From: an uncultured Bacteroidota bacterium
GTDB lineage: Bacteria; Bacteroidota; Bacteroidia; Flavobacteriales; Flavobacteriaceae
Assembly: GCA_902512065.1 (NCBI GenBank)
Contig: CABXHU010000001.1
Location: 1 to 64,000, forward strand
Direction: 5' to 3'
Length of the DNA: 64,000 nucleotides
Shown: piece after piece, positions 39,853-49,500 of the stretch
Position numbering within the stretch: position 1 is the first letter of the stretch
How the letters are laid out: every line of letters begins with the position of its first letter
The notes under the pieces: generated by a model
Told to the model about the DNA's origin: nothing
The model's input: only the letters and a program-made list of their open reading frames with translations
Databases searched by the model: none
Made by a program: the position numbers and the translations under genes

Positions 39853-40962
39853 ATGGAGTTATCAAAAAAATCTATTATTTCATTATTTGAAGAATCTAAA
39901 TTCAAAGAAATTAATATTACAAATGTGGTAATTTTTGATAATGAGATTATTATAGATGTTACTATTAACAATCCAACACTTCAAGCTAGAAAAAAAGCAG
40001 AATCTTTAATTAAAGATGTCATTTATTCCAACTTTAGGGATAAAATAAGTTTAAAAATTAATATGAAGATTGAGAAACCAATTAATGATTCAAATCAAAT
40101 TAAAGGTAGGCCTATTGCTGGAATTAAGAATATAATTGCAATTGCATCTGGAAAAGGAGGTGTTGGAAAATCAACAGTAACATCTAATATAGCAGTATCC
40201 TTAAATAAGATGGGGTTTTCAGTAGGAATATTAGATGCTGATATATATGGCCCATCTATTCCAATTATGTTTGATGTTGTAAATTCTAGACCTCAAACTG
40301 TTAATGTTGACGGAAAAAACAAAATGAAGCCAGTTGAGAGTTATGGAATTAAAATTTTATCTATTGGTTTTTTTACAAAGACTGATCAAGCTGTTATATG
40401 GAGAGGCCCTATGGCGTCAAAAGCATTGAATCAAATGATTTTTGATGCTGCTTGGGGGGAATTAGATTTCTTGCTTATTGATTTACCACCTGGCACGGGA
40501 GATATACATCTTAGTATTCTACAGTCCTTGCCTGTAACAGGATCCGTGATTATTAGTACTCCTCAAAATGTTGCTTTAGCTGATGCGAGAAAAGGTGTTG
40601 CAATGTTTAAGCAAGAAAGTATTAATGTGCCTGTTCTGGGAATTATTGAAAACATGTCTTATTTTACTCCAGAAGAGTTGCCAAAAAATAAATATTATAT
40701 CTTTGGCAAAGATGGTGCTAAAAATTTAGCAAGTGATTTAAATGTATCATATTTAGGAGGACTTCCTATAATTCAAACTATTAGAGAAGCTTCTGATTTT
40801 GGACATCCAGCTGCTTTGCAAAAGAAATCTATAATTTCTGATGTAATTCAAACAATCACAAGAAATATGATTTCAGAACTAGTAAAAAGGAATAAAAATT
40901 TGCCGACTTCAGAGTCATTAAAAATAACTACAATGGCAGGATGTTCTGCTGTAAAAAAGTAA
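39853..40962 (+). CDS. Mrp/NBP35 family Fe-S carrier P-loop ATPase
   Basis: ASGKGGVGKSTVTSNIAVSL; N-terminal DUF59-like domain. Confidence 0.95.
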   Translation: MELSKKSIISLFEESKFKEINITNVVIFDNEIIIDVTINNPTLQARKKAESLIKDVIYSNFRDKISLKINMKIEKPINDSNQIKGRPIAGIKNIIAIASGKGGVGKSTVTSNIAVSLNKMGFSVGILDADIYGPSIPIMFDVVNSRPQTVNVDGKNKMKPVESYGIKILSIGFFTKTDQAVIWRGPMASKALNQMIFDAAWGELDFLLIDLPPGTGDIHLSILQSLPVTGSVIISTPQNVALADARKGVAMFKQESINVPVLGIIENMSYFTPEELPKNKYYIFGKDGAKNLASDLNVSYLGGLPIIQTIREASDFGHPAALQKKSIISDVIQTITRNMISELVKRNKNLPTSESLKITTMAGCSAVKK

Positions 40963-40964
40963 AT

Positions 40965-41204
40965 ATGAGTAAATCTAATTTAAAAGAGAAAATAGAAATC
41001 GCATTAGATGAGATTAGGCCTTTTTTAAAAAATGATGGTGGTGATATTTCATTAATTGAAATAAAAGATAATAATGTAACAGTGAGACTTGAGGGCGCAT
41101 GCACTACTTGCACTGTTAATCAAATGACTTTAAAAACTGGTGTAGAGATGACAATTAAAAAACATGCTCCTGAGATTGAAAATGTAATAAATATTGGATA
41201 TTAA
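40965..41204 (+). CDS. NifU C-terminal domain Fe-S scaffold (start at MSKSNLKEK)
   Basis: LKNDGGDISLIEIKDNNVTVRLEGACTTCTVNQMTLKTGVE with CxxC. Confidence 0.93.
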   Translation: MSKSNLKEKIEIALDEIRPFLKNDGGDISLIEIKDNNVTVRLEGACTTCTVNQMTLKTGVEMTIKKHAPEIENVINIGY

Positions 41205-41214
41205 TATTTAATTA

Positions 41215-42270
41215 ATGATTAAAACGGATTTAATAATTATTGGAGCAGGTCCAGTAGGATTGTTTACAGTTTTTGAAGCAGGATTATTAAAATTAAGATG
41301 TCATTTAATTGACATTCTACCAAAACCAGGAGGTCAATGTTCGGAGCTTTATCCAAAAAAACCAATATATGATATTCCTGGATATCCAGAAATATTAGCG
41401 GGGGATTTAGTAGATAATTTATTAAAACAATGTAGCCAATTTCAGCCTGGATTCACACTTGGTGAAAGAGCAGATAAAATAAATAAAGATTCAGATGGAT
41501 TATTTACAGTAATTACTGATAAGGGGACTAAGCATCAAGCACCAGTTGTTGTAATTGCTGGAGGTCTAGGTGGATTTCAGCCAAGAAAACCAAGTATAGA
41601 GAATATAGAATTATATGAAGAAAAAGGAGTTTCATATTTTATTAAGGATCCATCTATTTATAAGAATAAAAATGTATTGATTGCTGGAGGTGGAGATTCT
41701 GCTTTAGATTGGACAATAGAACTGGCAAATATTGCTTCGAATCTTACTTTAATTCATAGAAGAAATGAATTTAGAGGCACATTAGGTTCTGTTGAAAAAG
41801 TACAGAAACTAAAAAATAAAAATAAAATCAGGCTAATAACTCCTGCAGAAGTTGTCTCCTTATTTGGAGATAAAAAATTAGAAGGAGTTGAGATTAAAAT
41901 TAATAATTTAGAAAATATAAAATTAGATATAGATTGGTTTATCCCACTTTTTGGATTAACCCCAAAGCTAGGGTCAATTAATGATTGGGGCTTAGAAATA
42001 GAAAAAAATTCAATAAAGGTTAATAATTCATTGGACTATCAAACTAATATTCCAGGAATATTTGCAATAGGAGATATAAATACTTATCCAGGTAAATTAA
42101 AATTAATATTATGTGGCTTTCATGAGGCTGCTATGATGTGCCAATCAGCATATAAAATTATTAATCCAGATAAAAAATTTGTACTAAAGTACACCACAGT
42201 TTCAGGTGTTAGCGGTTTTGATGGATCAGTAAAAAAAACTGAGCCACCAGTTAGAAAATCAATAGATTAA
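41215..42270 (+). CDS. Ferredoxin--NADP reductase (thioredoxin reductase-like)
   Basis: LIIIGAGPVGLFTVFEAGLLKL; PGGQCSELYPKKPIYDIPG; GGGDSALDW. Confidence 0.92.
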   Translation: MIKTDLIIIGAGPVGLFTVFEAGLLKLRCHLIDILPKPGGQCSELYPKKPIYDIPGYPEILAGDLVDNLLKQCSQFQPGFTLGERADKINKDSDGLFTVITDKGTKHQAPVVVIAGGLGGFQPRKPSIENIELYEEKGVSYFIKDPSIYKNKNVLIAGGGDSALDWTIELANIASNLTLIHRRNEFRGTLGSVEKVQKLKNKNKIRLITPAEVVSLFGDKKLEGVEIKINNLENIKLDIDWFIPLFGLTPKLGSINDWGLEIEKNSIKVNNSLDYQTNIPGIFAIGDINTYPGKLKLILCGFHEAAMMCQSAYKIINPDKKFVLKYTTVSGVSGFDGSVKKTEPPVRKSID

Positions 42271-42422
42271 ATTTCAAATTTAAAATCGACAAATTCGTAT
42301 GAGTAAGTTTCTTCATTATTGTCTCTTTTATTACTCCAGGAACTAATTTTTTGATTTAGCAATTTTTCTCTAGATTCTGTAGTAGAAGCCTTAATTCCCT
42401 TAGCTTTTTTTCTGTTTTTCAT
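42267..42422 (-). CDS. Small 51-aa basic/polar ORF
   Basis: ATG-TAA ORF MKNRKKAKGIKASTTESREKLLNQKISSWSNKRDNNEETYSYEFVDFKFEI filling the gap between the acyl-CoA dehydrogenase stop and the convergent reductase gene. Confidence 0.55.
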   Translation of the reverse strand: MKNRKKAKGIKASTTESREKLLNQKISSWSNKRDNNEETYSYEFVDFKFEI

Positions 42423-42425
42423 AAT

Positions 42426-43604
42426 TTACTTAAAAGCATTTATTCCAGTTATATCCATACCTGTAATTAATAAATGTATATCATGTGTCCCCTCATAGGT
42501 GATTACACTTTCAAGATTCATCATATGCCTCATAATAGAATAATCTCCAGTAATTCCCATCCCACCAAGAATTTGTCTAGACTCTCTAGCTATTTTGATC
42601 GCCATTTCAACATTATTTCTTTTAGCCATTGATATTTGTGCTGAACTAGCTCTATCCTCATTTTTTAGCATACCAAGTCTCCAAGCTAAAAGTTGGGCTT
42701 TAGTAATTTCAGTTATCATTTCAGCCAGTTTTTTTTGTTGTAATTGAAACCCAGCAATAGGTTTGCCAAATTGAATTCTTTCTTTACTATATCTAAGAGC
42801 AGTATCATAGCAATCCATTGCAGCTCCAACTGCGCCCCATGCAATGCCATATCTTGCTGAATCTAAACAACCTAAAGGGGCACCTAGTCCAGATTTGTTA
42901 GGAAGTAAATTTTCTTTTGGCACTTTAACATCATTAAAAATTAATTCTCCAGTTGCACTTGCTCTTAAAGACCACTTGTTATGGGTTTCAGGAGTGCTAA
43001 ATCCTTTCATACCTCTTTCAACAATAAGCCCATGAATTCTACCTTCTTCATTTTTTGCCCATACTATTGCTATATCTGCAAATGGAGAGTTTGAAATCCA
43101 TAATTTTGCCCCATTCAATAAAAAATGATCCCCCATATCTTTGTAATGAGTAATCATGCCTCCAGGATTTGAACCGTGATCGGGCTCAGTTAAGCCAAAG
43201 CATCCCATAAATTCACCAGATGCTAATTTTGGAAGGTACTTTTTCTTTTGATCTTCACTTCCATACTTCCATATTGGAAACATAACAAGTGATGATTGAA
43301 CAGATGCGGTTGATCTAATTCCTGAATCGCCTCTTTCAATTTCTTGCATTATTAACCCATATGAAATTTGATCAAGTCCAGCGCCACCATATTCTTCTGG
43401 AATATATGGACCAAATGCACCTATATCTGCTAGACCTTTAACTAGTTGATCTGGAAATTTTGCGTTTTGCGCATATTCTTCAATTATTGGCGAAACAGAT
43501 TTTTTTACCCATTCACGAGCAGAATCTCTGATTAATTTATGTTCCTCAGTTAATAATTCATCAAGGTTATAATAGTCTGGAGCTTGAAATAGATCTTGTT
43601 TCAT
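42426..43604 (-). CDS. Acyl-CoA dehydrogenase (glutaryl-CoA dehydrogenase-like)
   Basis: FGPYIPEEYGGAGLDQISYGLIMQEIERGDSGIRS; CFGLTEPDHGSNPGGM; GGMGITGDYSIMRHMMNLESVITYEGTHDIH. Confidence 0.94.
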   Translation of the reverse strand: MKQDLFQAPDYYNLDELLTEEHKLIRDSAREWVKKSVSPIIEEYAQNAKFPDQLVKGLADIGAFGPYIPEEYGGAGLDQISYGLIMQEIERGDSGIRSTASVQSSLVMFPIWKYGSEDQKKKYLPKLASGEFMGCFGLTEPDHGSNPGGMITHYKDMGDHFLLNGAKLWISNSPFADIAIVWAKNEEGRIHGLIVERGMKGFSTPETHNKWSLRASATGELIFNDVKVPKENLLPNKSGLGAPLGCLDSARYGIAWGAVGAAMDCYDTALRYSKERIQFGKPIAGFQLQQKKLAEMITEITKAQLLAWRLGMLKNEDRASSAQISMAKRNNVEMAIKIARESRQILGGMGITGDYSIMRHMMNLESVITYEGTHDIHLLITGMDITGINAFK

Positions 43605-43683
43605 ATTAGATAATTATGCAATGCAAATTTAGTTAATGCTTAGTTAAGTTTAAATCTTTTTTATAATAAAATTATTCAAGCTA

Positions 43684-44769
43684 TTACTCCTTATTAATAA
43701 AATTAGAAATTAAATTATGGAAATGGTGAACTCCTTTTTCTTTAGTCGGAGAAAATCTCCCTGTTTCATAAAATGATGAATTTACTCCTTTTTGAACATT
43801 TTGAACTACAAATTCATCCTCCATTTCAACTTTATCTAAATCACCGCTAGCACCCATATTTAATTTAGATTTATCAAAGACATATGATCTGAAAATAATT
43901 TTTGTATGAGAAATTGCTTGAGGTTTTACTAGATTAACTGATATCCCCCAAGGATAAATATTTAACATTAGATTTGGAAAAATCCAGTAATAATATGCTG
44001 CTATTTTCTTTCCACTATCCATGTGGTTTTTAGGAAAGGTAAAACAATCCTCATCTCCAGATGCATAGCCAATTTGAAGATTAAAATAATCATAGATTTC
44101 TGTATCATAATTTTCATAATCTAGAACTTCATTTAAATCTTTATGTACAAATGGTACATGGAATCCTTCAAGATAATTATCACAATATAAAGCCCAATGT
44201 GCATCTATTTCATAATTTTTTGACAGTGATTCTTGAAGGAGTAATTTATTAAGTGGAAGAAATCCGATTCTATCTTCAATTTGATTTAAAACATCATTTA
44301 AATCAAATGATGGATTTAAACCAACAAAAAGCAATCCATGCCAGTTTATTAATGGAAATCTATGAAGATTATCACATTCTCTTGGAAAATTTAATGTTTT
44401 ATCAAATTCTGGCATATATTCAAAGACACCTTCATTATTAAATCTTCTTCCATGATATTTACATGTTATTTTTTTGGCTTTGACAGGTTCATCAATTAAA
44501 ATATTACCTCTATGTGAACACACATTGCTTATACAATTAATTTTTTTATCTTCTGACCTAGTTAATAATATTGGCTCTGTAAGATAATTTTCTAAAAGAG
44601 TTATTGGGTGGGCGGAGTTTTTATTAATGATTTTTTCATCACCAATCCATTGCCATGATTTTAAAAATAATTTATCTTTTAAAAGCTCAAAAGTCTCAGA
44701 ATTTTTATAAAATGATGCAGGCAATGTCTCAGCCTTTGTAATATCAGAATCTATGAAAAATTTATTCAT
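43684..44769 (-). CDS. Rieske 2Fe-2S aromatic ring-hydroxylating dioxygenase alpha-subunit-like
   Basis: Rieske motif CSHRGNILIDEPVKAKKITCKYHGRRF; DNYLEGFHVPFVH iron-binding motif. Confidence 0.9.
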   Translation of the reverse strand: MNKFFIDSDITKAETLPASFYKNSETFELLKDKLFLKSWQWIGDEKIINKNSAHPITLLENYLTEPILLTRSEDKKINCISNVCSHRGNILIDEPVKAKKITCKYHGRRFNNEGVFEYMPEFDKTLNFPRECDNLHRFPLINWHGLLFVGLNPSFDLNDVLNQIEDRIGFLPLNKLLLQESLSKNYEIDAHWALYCDNYLEGFHVPFVHKDLNEVLDYENYDTEIYDYFNLQIGYASGDEDCFTFPKNHMDSGKKIAAYYYWIFPNLMLNIYPWGISVNLVKPQAISHTKIIFRSYVFDKSKLNMGASGDLDKVEMEDEFVVQNVQKGVNSSFYETGRFSPTKEKGVHHFHNLISNFINKE

Positions 44770-44771
44770 AA

Positions 44772-45299
44772 TTAATTTAAATATAAGTCAATTAGTCCAT
44801 TTGGAGCAGTTATATATATTGTTTTATTTTTCCTGTTTATCATTTGGATTATATTATCACTAACAGGGATTAAAATTTCTTTTCCATTATTTTTAACAAT
44901 AAAAATACTTTGTGATGTTATGTCTTCTACTTTTACAATTAGCCCAATATTTCCATGATTTGCATCCACTACATTGTACCCTATAATCTCATGATAATAG
45001 AATTTTTTCCCTTCTAATTTAGGTAAATTTTCTAATGGTAAATAAACTTCTTTATTAATTAAAGAAGATGCTTCCTCTTCAGAATTAATATCTTCAAACT
45101 TTACTCTTAATGTAGATTTTCTTTGAGATTTAGATTTTTCAATAAAGTAGGGAATAAGCCTCCCATTAATATTTATAAATATTGACTTTAAATTCTTGTA
45201 TATTTCTGGCTCATCAGTATCTAAGCTAATTATAAGCTCTCCCTTAAAGCTATACTTCTTTGTAATTTTTCCTAAATAAAAACTATCCTTTAATTCCAT
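44772..45299 (-). CDS. rimM: Ribosome maturation factor RimM
   Basis: FYLGKITKKYSFKGELIISLDTDEPEIY; PRC-barrel-like C-terminus; next to rpsP. Confidence 0.92.
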   Translation of the reverse strand: MELKDSFYLGKITKKYSFKGELIISLDTDEPEIYKNLKSIFININGRLIPYFIEKSKSQRKSTLRVKFEDINSEEEASSLINKEVYLPLENLPKLEGKKFYYHEIIGYNVVDANHGNIGLIVKVEDITSQSIFIVKNNGKEILIPVSDNIIQMINRKNKTIYITAPNGLIDLYLN

Positions 45300-45360
45300 A
45301 GCTTTTAGCTACAATAAAATGTTTGTAGGAATAAATTTATAAATAAATTTGTAGAATTAA

Positions 45361-45963
45361 TTATTCTTCTTTGGCTGTATCTTCTTCAGCAGGTGCTTCT
45401 TCAGCAGGAGCCTCTTCAGCAGGTGCTTCTTCAGCAGGTGCTTCTTCAGCAGGAGCCTCTTCAGCAGGAGCCTCTTCAGCAGGAGCTTCTTCAGCAGGTG
45501 CTTCTTCAGCAGGAGCTTCATTTTGAGCTTTTATTCTAGCTTCATTTACTAGTTTCTCATTTTCTAATGCCTTAGCCTTTCTCTCCTCTTCTTCCTTGTT
45601 TAGCCTTTGTTGTTTATTATCAACTTTCTTGCTTTTTTCTTCTATCCATGCATTAAAGCGCTTTTCAGCTTCTTCTTCAGTAAATGCACCTTTTGCAACA
45701 CCACCTAATAGGTGATGTTTTAGCATTATACCTTTATATGAAAGAATATTTCTAGCAGTTTTAGTTGGTTGTGCACCATTTTTAAGCCATTGTATGGATT
45801 TTTCCATATCTACTTCAATCGTAGCAGGATTAGTATTAGGATTATAGAATCCTAATTTATCCAAATATTTACCATCTCTTTTTGATTTTGAATCAGCGGC
45901 GACAATCCAGTAATATGGTTTGCCTTTTTTACCGTGTCTTTGAAGTCGTATTTTTACAGACAT
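45361..45963 (-). CDS. rpsP: 30S ribosomal protein S16 with long acidic (APAEE)n C-terminal tail
   Basis: MSVKIRLQRHGKKGKPYYWIVAADSKSKRDGKYLDKLGFYNP; tail of nine APAEE repeats. Confidence 0.96.
   Translation of the reverse strand: MSVKIRLQRHGKKGKPYYWIVAADSKSKRDGKYLDKLGFYNPNTNPATIEVDMEKSIQWLKNGAQPTKTARNILSYKGIMLKHHLLGGVAKGAFTEEEAEKRFNAWIEEKSKKVDNKQQRLNKEEEERKAKALENEKLVNEARIKAQNEAPAEEAPAEEAPAEEAPAEEAPAEEAPAEEAPAEEAPAEEAPAEEDTAKEE
45383..45517. repeat. In-frame 15-bp tandem repeat, 9 units (TCTTCAGCAGGWGCY), encoding (APAEE)9
   Basis: Nine consecutive 15-bp units differing only at two positions. Confidence 0.95.
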
Positions 45964-46010
45964 AATTAATTAATTTTTGAGGTTCTCGACCCCGGTTATT
46001 AATGAGGGGG

Positions 46011-46018
46011 CAAATATA
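46011..46018 (-). promoter_or_regulatory. TATATTTG -7 box for rpsP-rimM
   Basis: CAAATATA on + strand, TATATTTG on - strand, about 50 nt upstream of rpsP start; no clear -33 TTG. Confidence 0.45.
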
Positions 46019-46090
46019 AGATAATTTTCTAATTCTTAACTAAATGTTTTATTTTTTTGTTTTACATTTATAAGGTTAATTGTTTTCTAT

Positions 46091-46567
46091 ATGAATAAAT
46101 TTCAATATCTAATAGCATTTTTTTTAATCTTTAGTAGTTGTGAAGACACTATTGAAGACAGAATTCCTGCATTTCAGGCACATGTAAATGGAGTTCAGTT
46201 TTGGGAAGCAAGTTCATTCTCAATAATAACAGATTCTAACGGAACAATAATCACTGGAAATAATCTTTCAGGAACATTGACAATGTATATTCCCTTATTA
46301 GAAGTTGGCGCGAATAATTTGGGGAGCTCGGAGGTTTCAGTTGGAGTATTTCAAGATACTTTGTTTTATTCTACAATGTATAACGGAATAGCTAGTATTG
46401 CTCATTTAAGTGATGGTGAAATAATTATTGAAGAATTTAATTCTGAAGAAAACACTATATCAGGCACTTTTAATTTTGATGCTTATAATGAGACGGGAGA
46501 GTATAATTTAAATATTTCTGAAGGTGTTTTTTATAGGCTTCCAATCTCTGTTGAATCAGAGAATTAA
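46091..46567 (+). CDS. DUF6252-like lipoprotein
   Basis: Lipobox IFSSCED; FQAHVNGVQFWEASSFSIITDSNG. Confidence 0.7.
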   Translation: MNKFQYLIAFFLIFSSCEDTIEDRIPAFQAHVNGVQFWEASSFSIITDSNGTIITGNNLSGTLTMYIPLLEVGANNLGSSEVSVGVFQDTLFYSTMYNGIASIAHLSDGEIIIEEFNSEENTISGTFNFDAYNETGEYNLNISEGVFYRLPISVESEN

Positions 46568-46595
46568 TAAATTATTTATTTGATTTTTTTCTAGT

Positions 46596-49500
46596 ATGTA
46601 TTTAATTTTTGATACAGAAACTACTGGTTTACCAAAAAACTGGAAAGCTCCAATTACAGATACAGATAATTGGCCAAGGTGCGTTCAAATTGCTTGGCAA
46701 CTCCATGATGATATGGGTCAACTTATTGAGGATCAAAACTATTTAATAAAACCCAATGATTTTGAAATACCATATGAATCACAAAAAATTCATGGTATTT
46801 CAACAGAATTAGCAATTAATGAAGGTGAGGATTTACATGTAGTATTAGAAAAATTTAACTCATCTCTTCAAAAGTCTTCATTTGTTATAGGTCACAATAT
46901 CAGTTTTGATATCAATGTAACAGGATGTGAGTTTTATAGAACTGGCATAGAAAATGTTTTAAAAAATGCAAACCTATTAGATACTTGTACAGAAAACACT
47001 GCTTTACTCTGTGAATTGCCAGGAGGTCGTGGAGGTAAGTTCAAACTTCCAACTCTAATTGAGCTACACGAATTTTTATTTGGAACAGCTTTTAAAGAAG
47101 CACATAATGCTACAGCAGATGTTGAGGCTACAGCAAGATGTTTTTTAGAATTAATTAGAATTAAAAGATTTTCTGAAGATCAACTTGGCGTAACAACTGA
47201 TTATTTTGAGAGATATACAATTAAAAATTCAAAAACAATTGACAAGGCAGGAATTAAGCATATAAATCTTAAGAAAAAATCTGAAAAACTAAAAAAATTA
47301 TCAGATGAAGATTCGACTCCTGATATTAAAAAAGAAATTTCCTCAGATTTAAATGAAATTCAATTTGTTCATCTTCATAATCATAGTCAATTCTCTGTAT
47401 TGCAATCAACAATGAGCATTGGAGATTTAGTCGGAGTTACGAGTGAAATGAAAATGCCTGCAGTGGCATTAACAGATAATGCTAATATGATGGGGGCTTT
47501 TAGGTTTGTTAATGAAATACACAAACACAACAAATCTGTTAATGACCAAAAAGAAAATAATCTAGGAGAAAAGCAAAAGATTAAACCTATAGTAGGATGT
47601 GTGTTTCATATATGTGATGACCATCTTAATAAAAATCACAGAGATAATGGGTATCAAATTTTATTCTTAGCAAAAAACAAGAATGGATATAACAATCTTG
47701 CAAAGCTCTCTTCTATTGCTTATACAAAGGGATTTTATTATGTTCCAAGAATAGATAGAGCATTAGTTGAAAAATATAAGGATGATATTATTGTTCTTAC
47801 AGGTAATCTAATGGGAGAAATTTCCAACAAGATCTTAAATATTGGTCAGAAAAGTGCTGAAGAAGCTCTTGTTTGGTGGAAGAAAATCTTTAAAGATGAC
47901 CTATACATTGAAATCATGAGGCATGGTCAGGAAGATGAAGATTTAGTTAATAAAATTCTTATAGATTTCTCTAAGAATCACAATGTCAAAATTGTTGCAA
48001 CAAATAACAACTACTATAAAGAAAAATCTGAGGCAGATGCTCATGATATTTTGCTTTGTATTAAAGAAGGAGAGAAACTTTCTACACCAGTTGGAAGAGG
48101 AAGAGGATTTAGATATGGGCTTCCTAATCAGGAATATTTTTACAAATCTTCTGATGAAATGAAAAAGCTTTTTTCTGATGTCCCAGAGGCAATAAAAAAC
48201 ATAATGGAAGTGGTAGATAAGATTGAAGAATATACACTGTCTAATCAGGTGTTATTACCAAAATTTGATATTCCTATGGACTTTTTGGATACTAAAGATA
48301 AAAAGGATGGAGGAAAAAGAGGTGAGAATGCTTATTTAAGACATATAGCTTACTTAGGAGCTAAAAAAAGATATGGCAAATTATCTTCTGATTTAGAGGA
48401 GCGAATAGATTTTGAATTAAATACTATAAAAAATACTGGATATCCAGGTTATTTTCTAATTGTTGAAGATTTTATAAGGAAGGCACGTGAAATGAATGTC
48501 TCTGTAGGGCCTGGTAGAGGTTCTGCAGCAGGATCAGTTGTTGCATATTGTTTATGGATAACAAATATTGATCCAATAAAATATGATTTACTTTTTGAGA
48601 GGTTCCTTAACCCTGACAGAATTAGTATGCCAGATATTGATATTGACTTTGATGATGAAGGAAGGAATAAAGTTATTGAGTATGTAATTGAAAAATATGG
48701 AGAAAGTCAAGTAGCCCAAATTATTACTTATGGAACAATGGCAGCAAAATCTTCTATCAGAGATACTGCAAGAGTATTAGATTTGCCTTTAAATGATGCA
48801 GATAGATTAGCAAAACTAGTTCCAAATATGGCAAAACTCAGTACTATATTTGAAACGAGTCAAAAAGAATTAAGAAATAAATTTAGACCTGATGACCTTG
48901 ACAGAATAAATCAGTTATTAATGGTAGCTAATTCCGAAAATCTTGAATCAGAAACCATAAAACAAGCAAGGGTCTTGGAAGGATCACTTAGGAACACTGG
49001 TATTCATGCTTGTGGAGTTATTATTACACCTGACGATATAACTAATTTTGTTCCAATAGCAACTGCAAAAGATTCAGCACTTAATGTCACACAATTTGAC
49101 AATGCTGTTGTTGAGCAAGCAGGATTACTTAAGATGGATTTTTTAGGGCTTAAGACATTAACACTAATTAAGAATACTGTAAAGATTGTAAAAGCAAAGT
49201 ATGGGGTAGTTTTAGATCCAGATAATTTTCCTCTTGATGATGAAAAAACTTTTAAATTATTTCAAAATGGTGATACAGTAGGGATATTCCAGTATGAATC
49301 ACCTGGAATGCAAAAACATTTAAAAGATTTAAAACCTACTGTTTTTGACGATTTAATTGCCATGAATGCCCTTTATAGACCTGGGCCTATGGAATATATT
49401 CCAAGTTTTATTAGAAGAAAACATGGAGATGAAAAAATTGTATATGATTTGCCTGAAATGGAGGAATATCTTAACGAAACCTATGGAATTACTGTTTACC

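Noticed and set aside
45383-45517. Regularly spaced repeats considered as CRISPR
   Set aside because: Contiguous 15-bp in-frame coding repeats without spacers; protein tail of S16.
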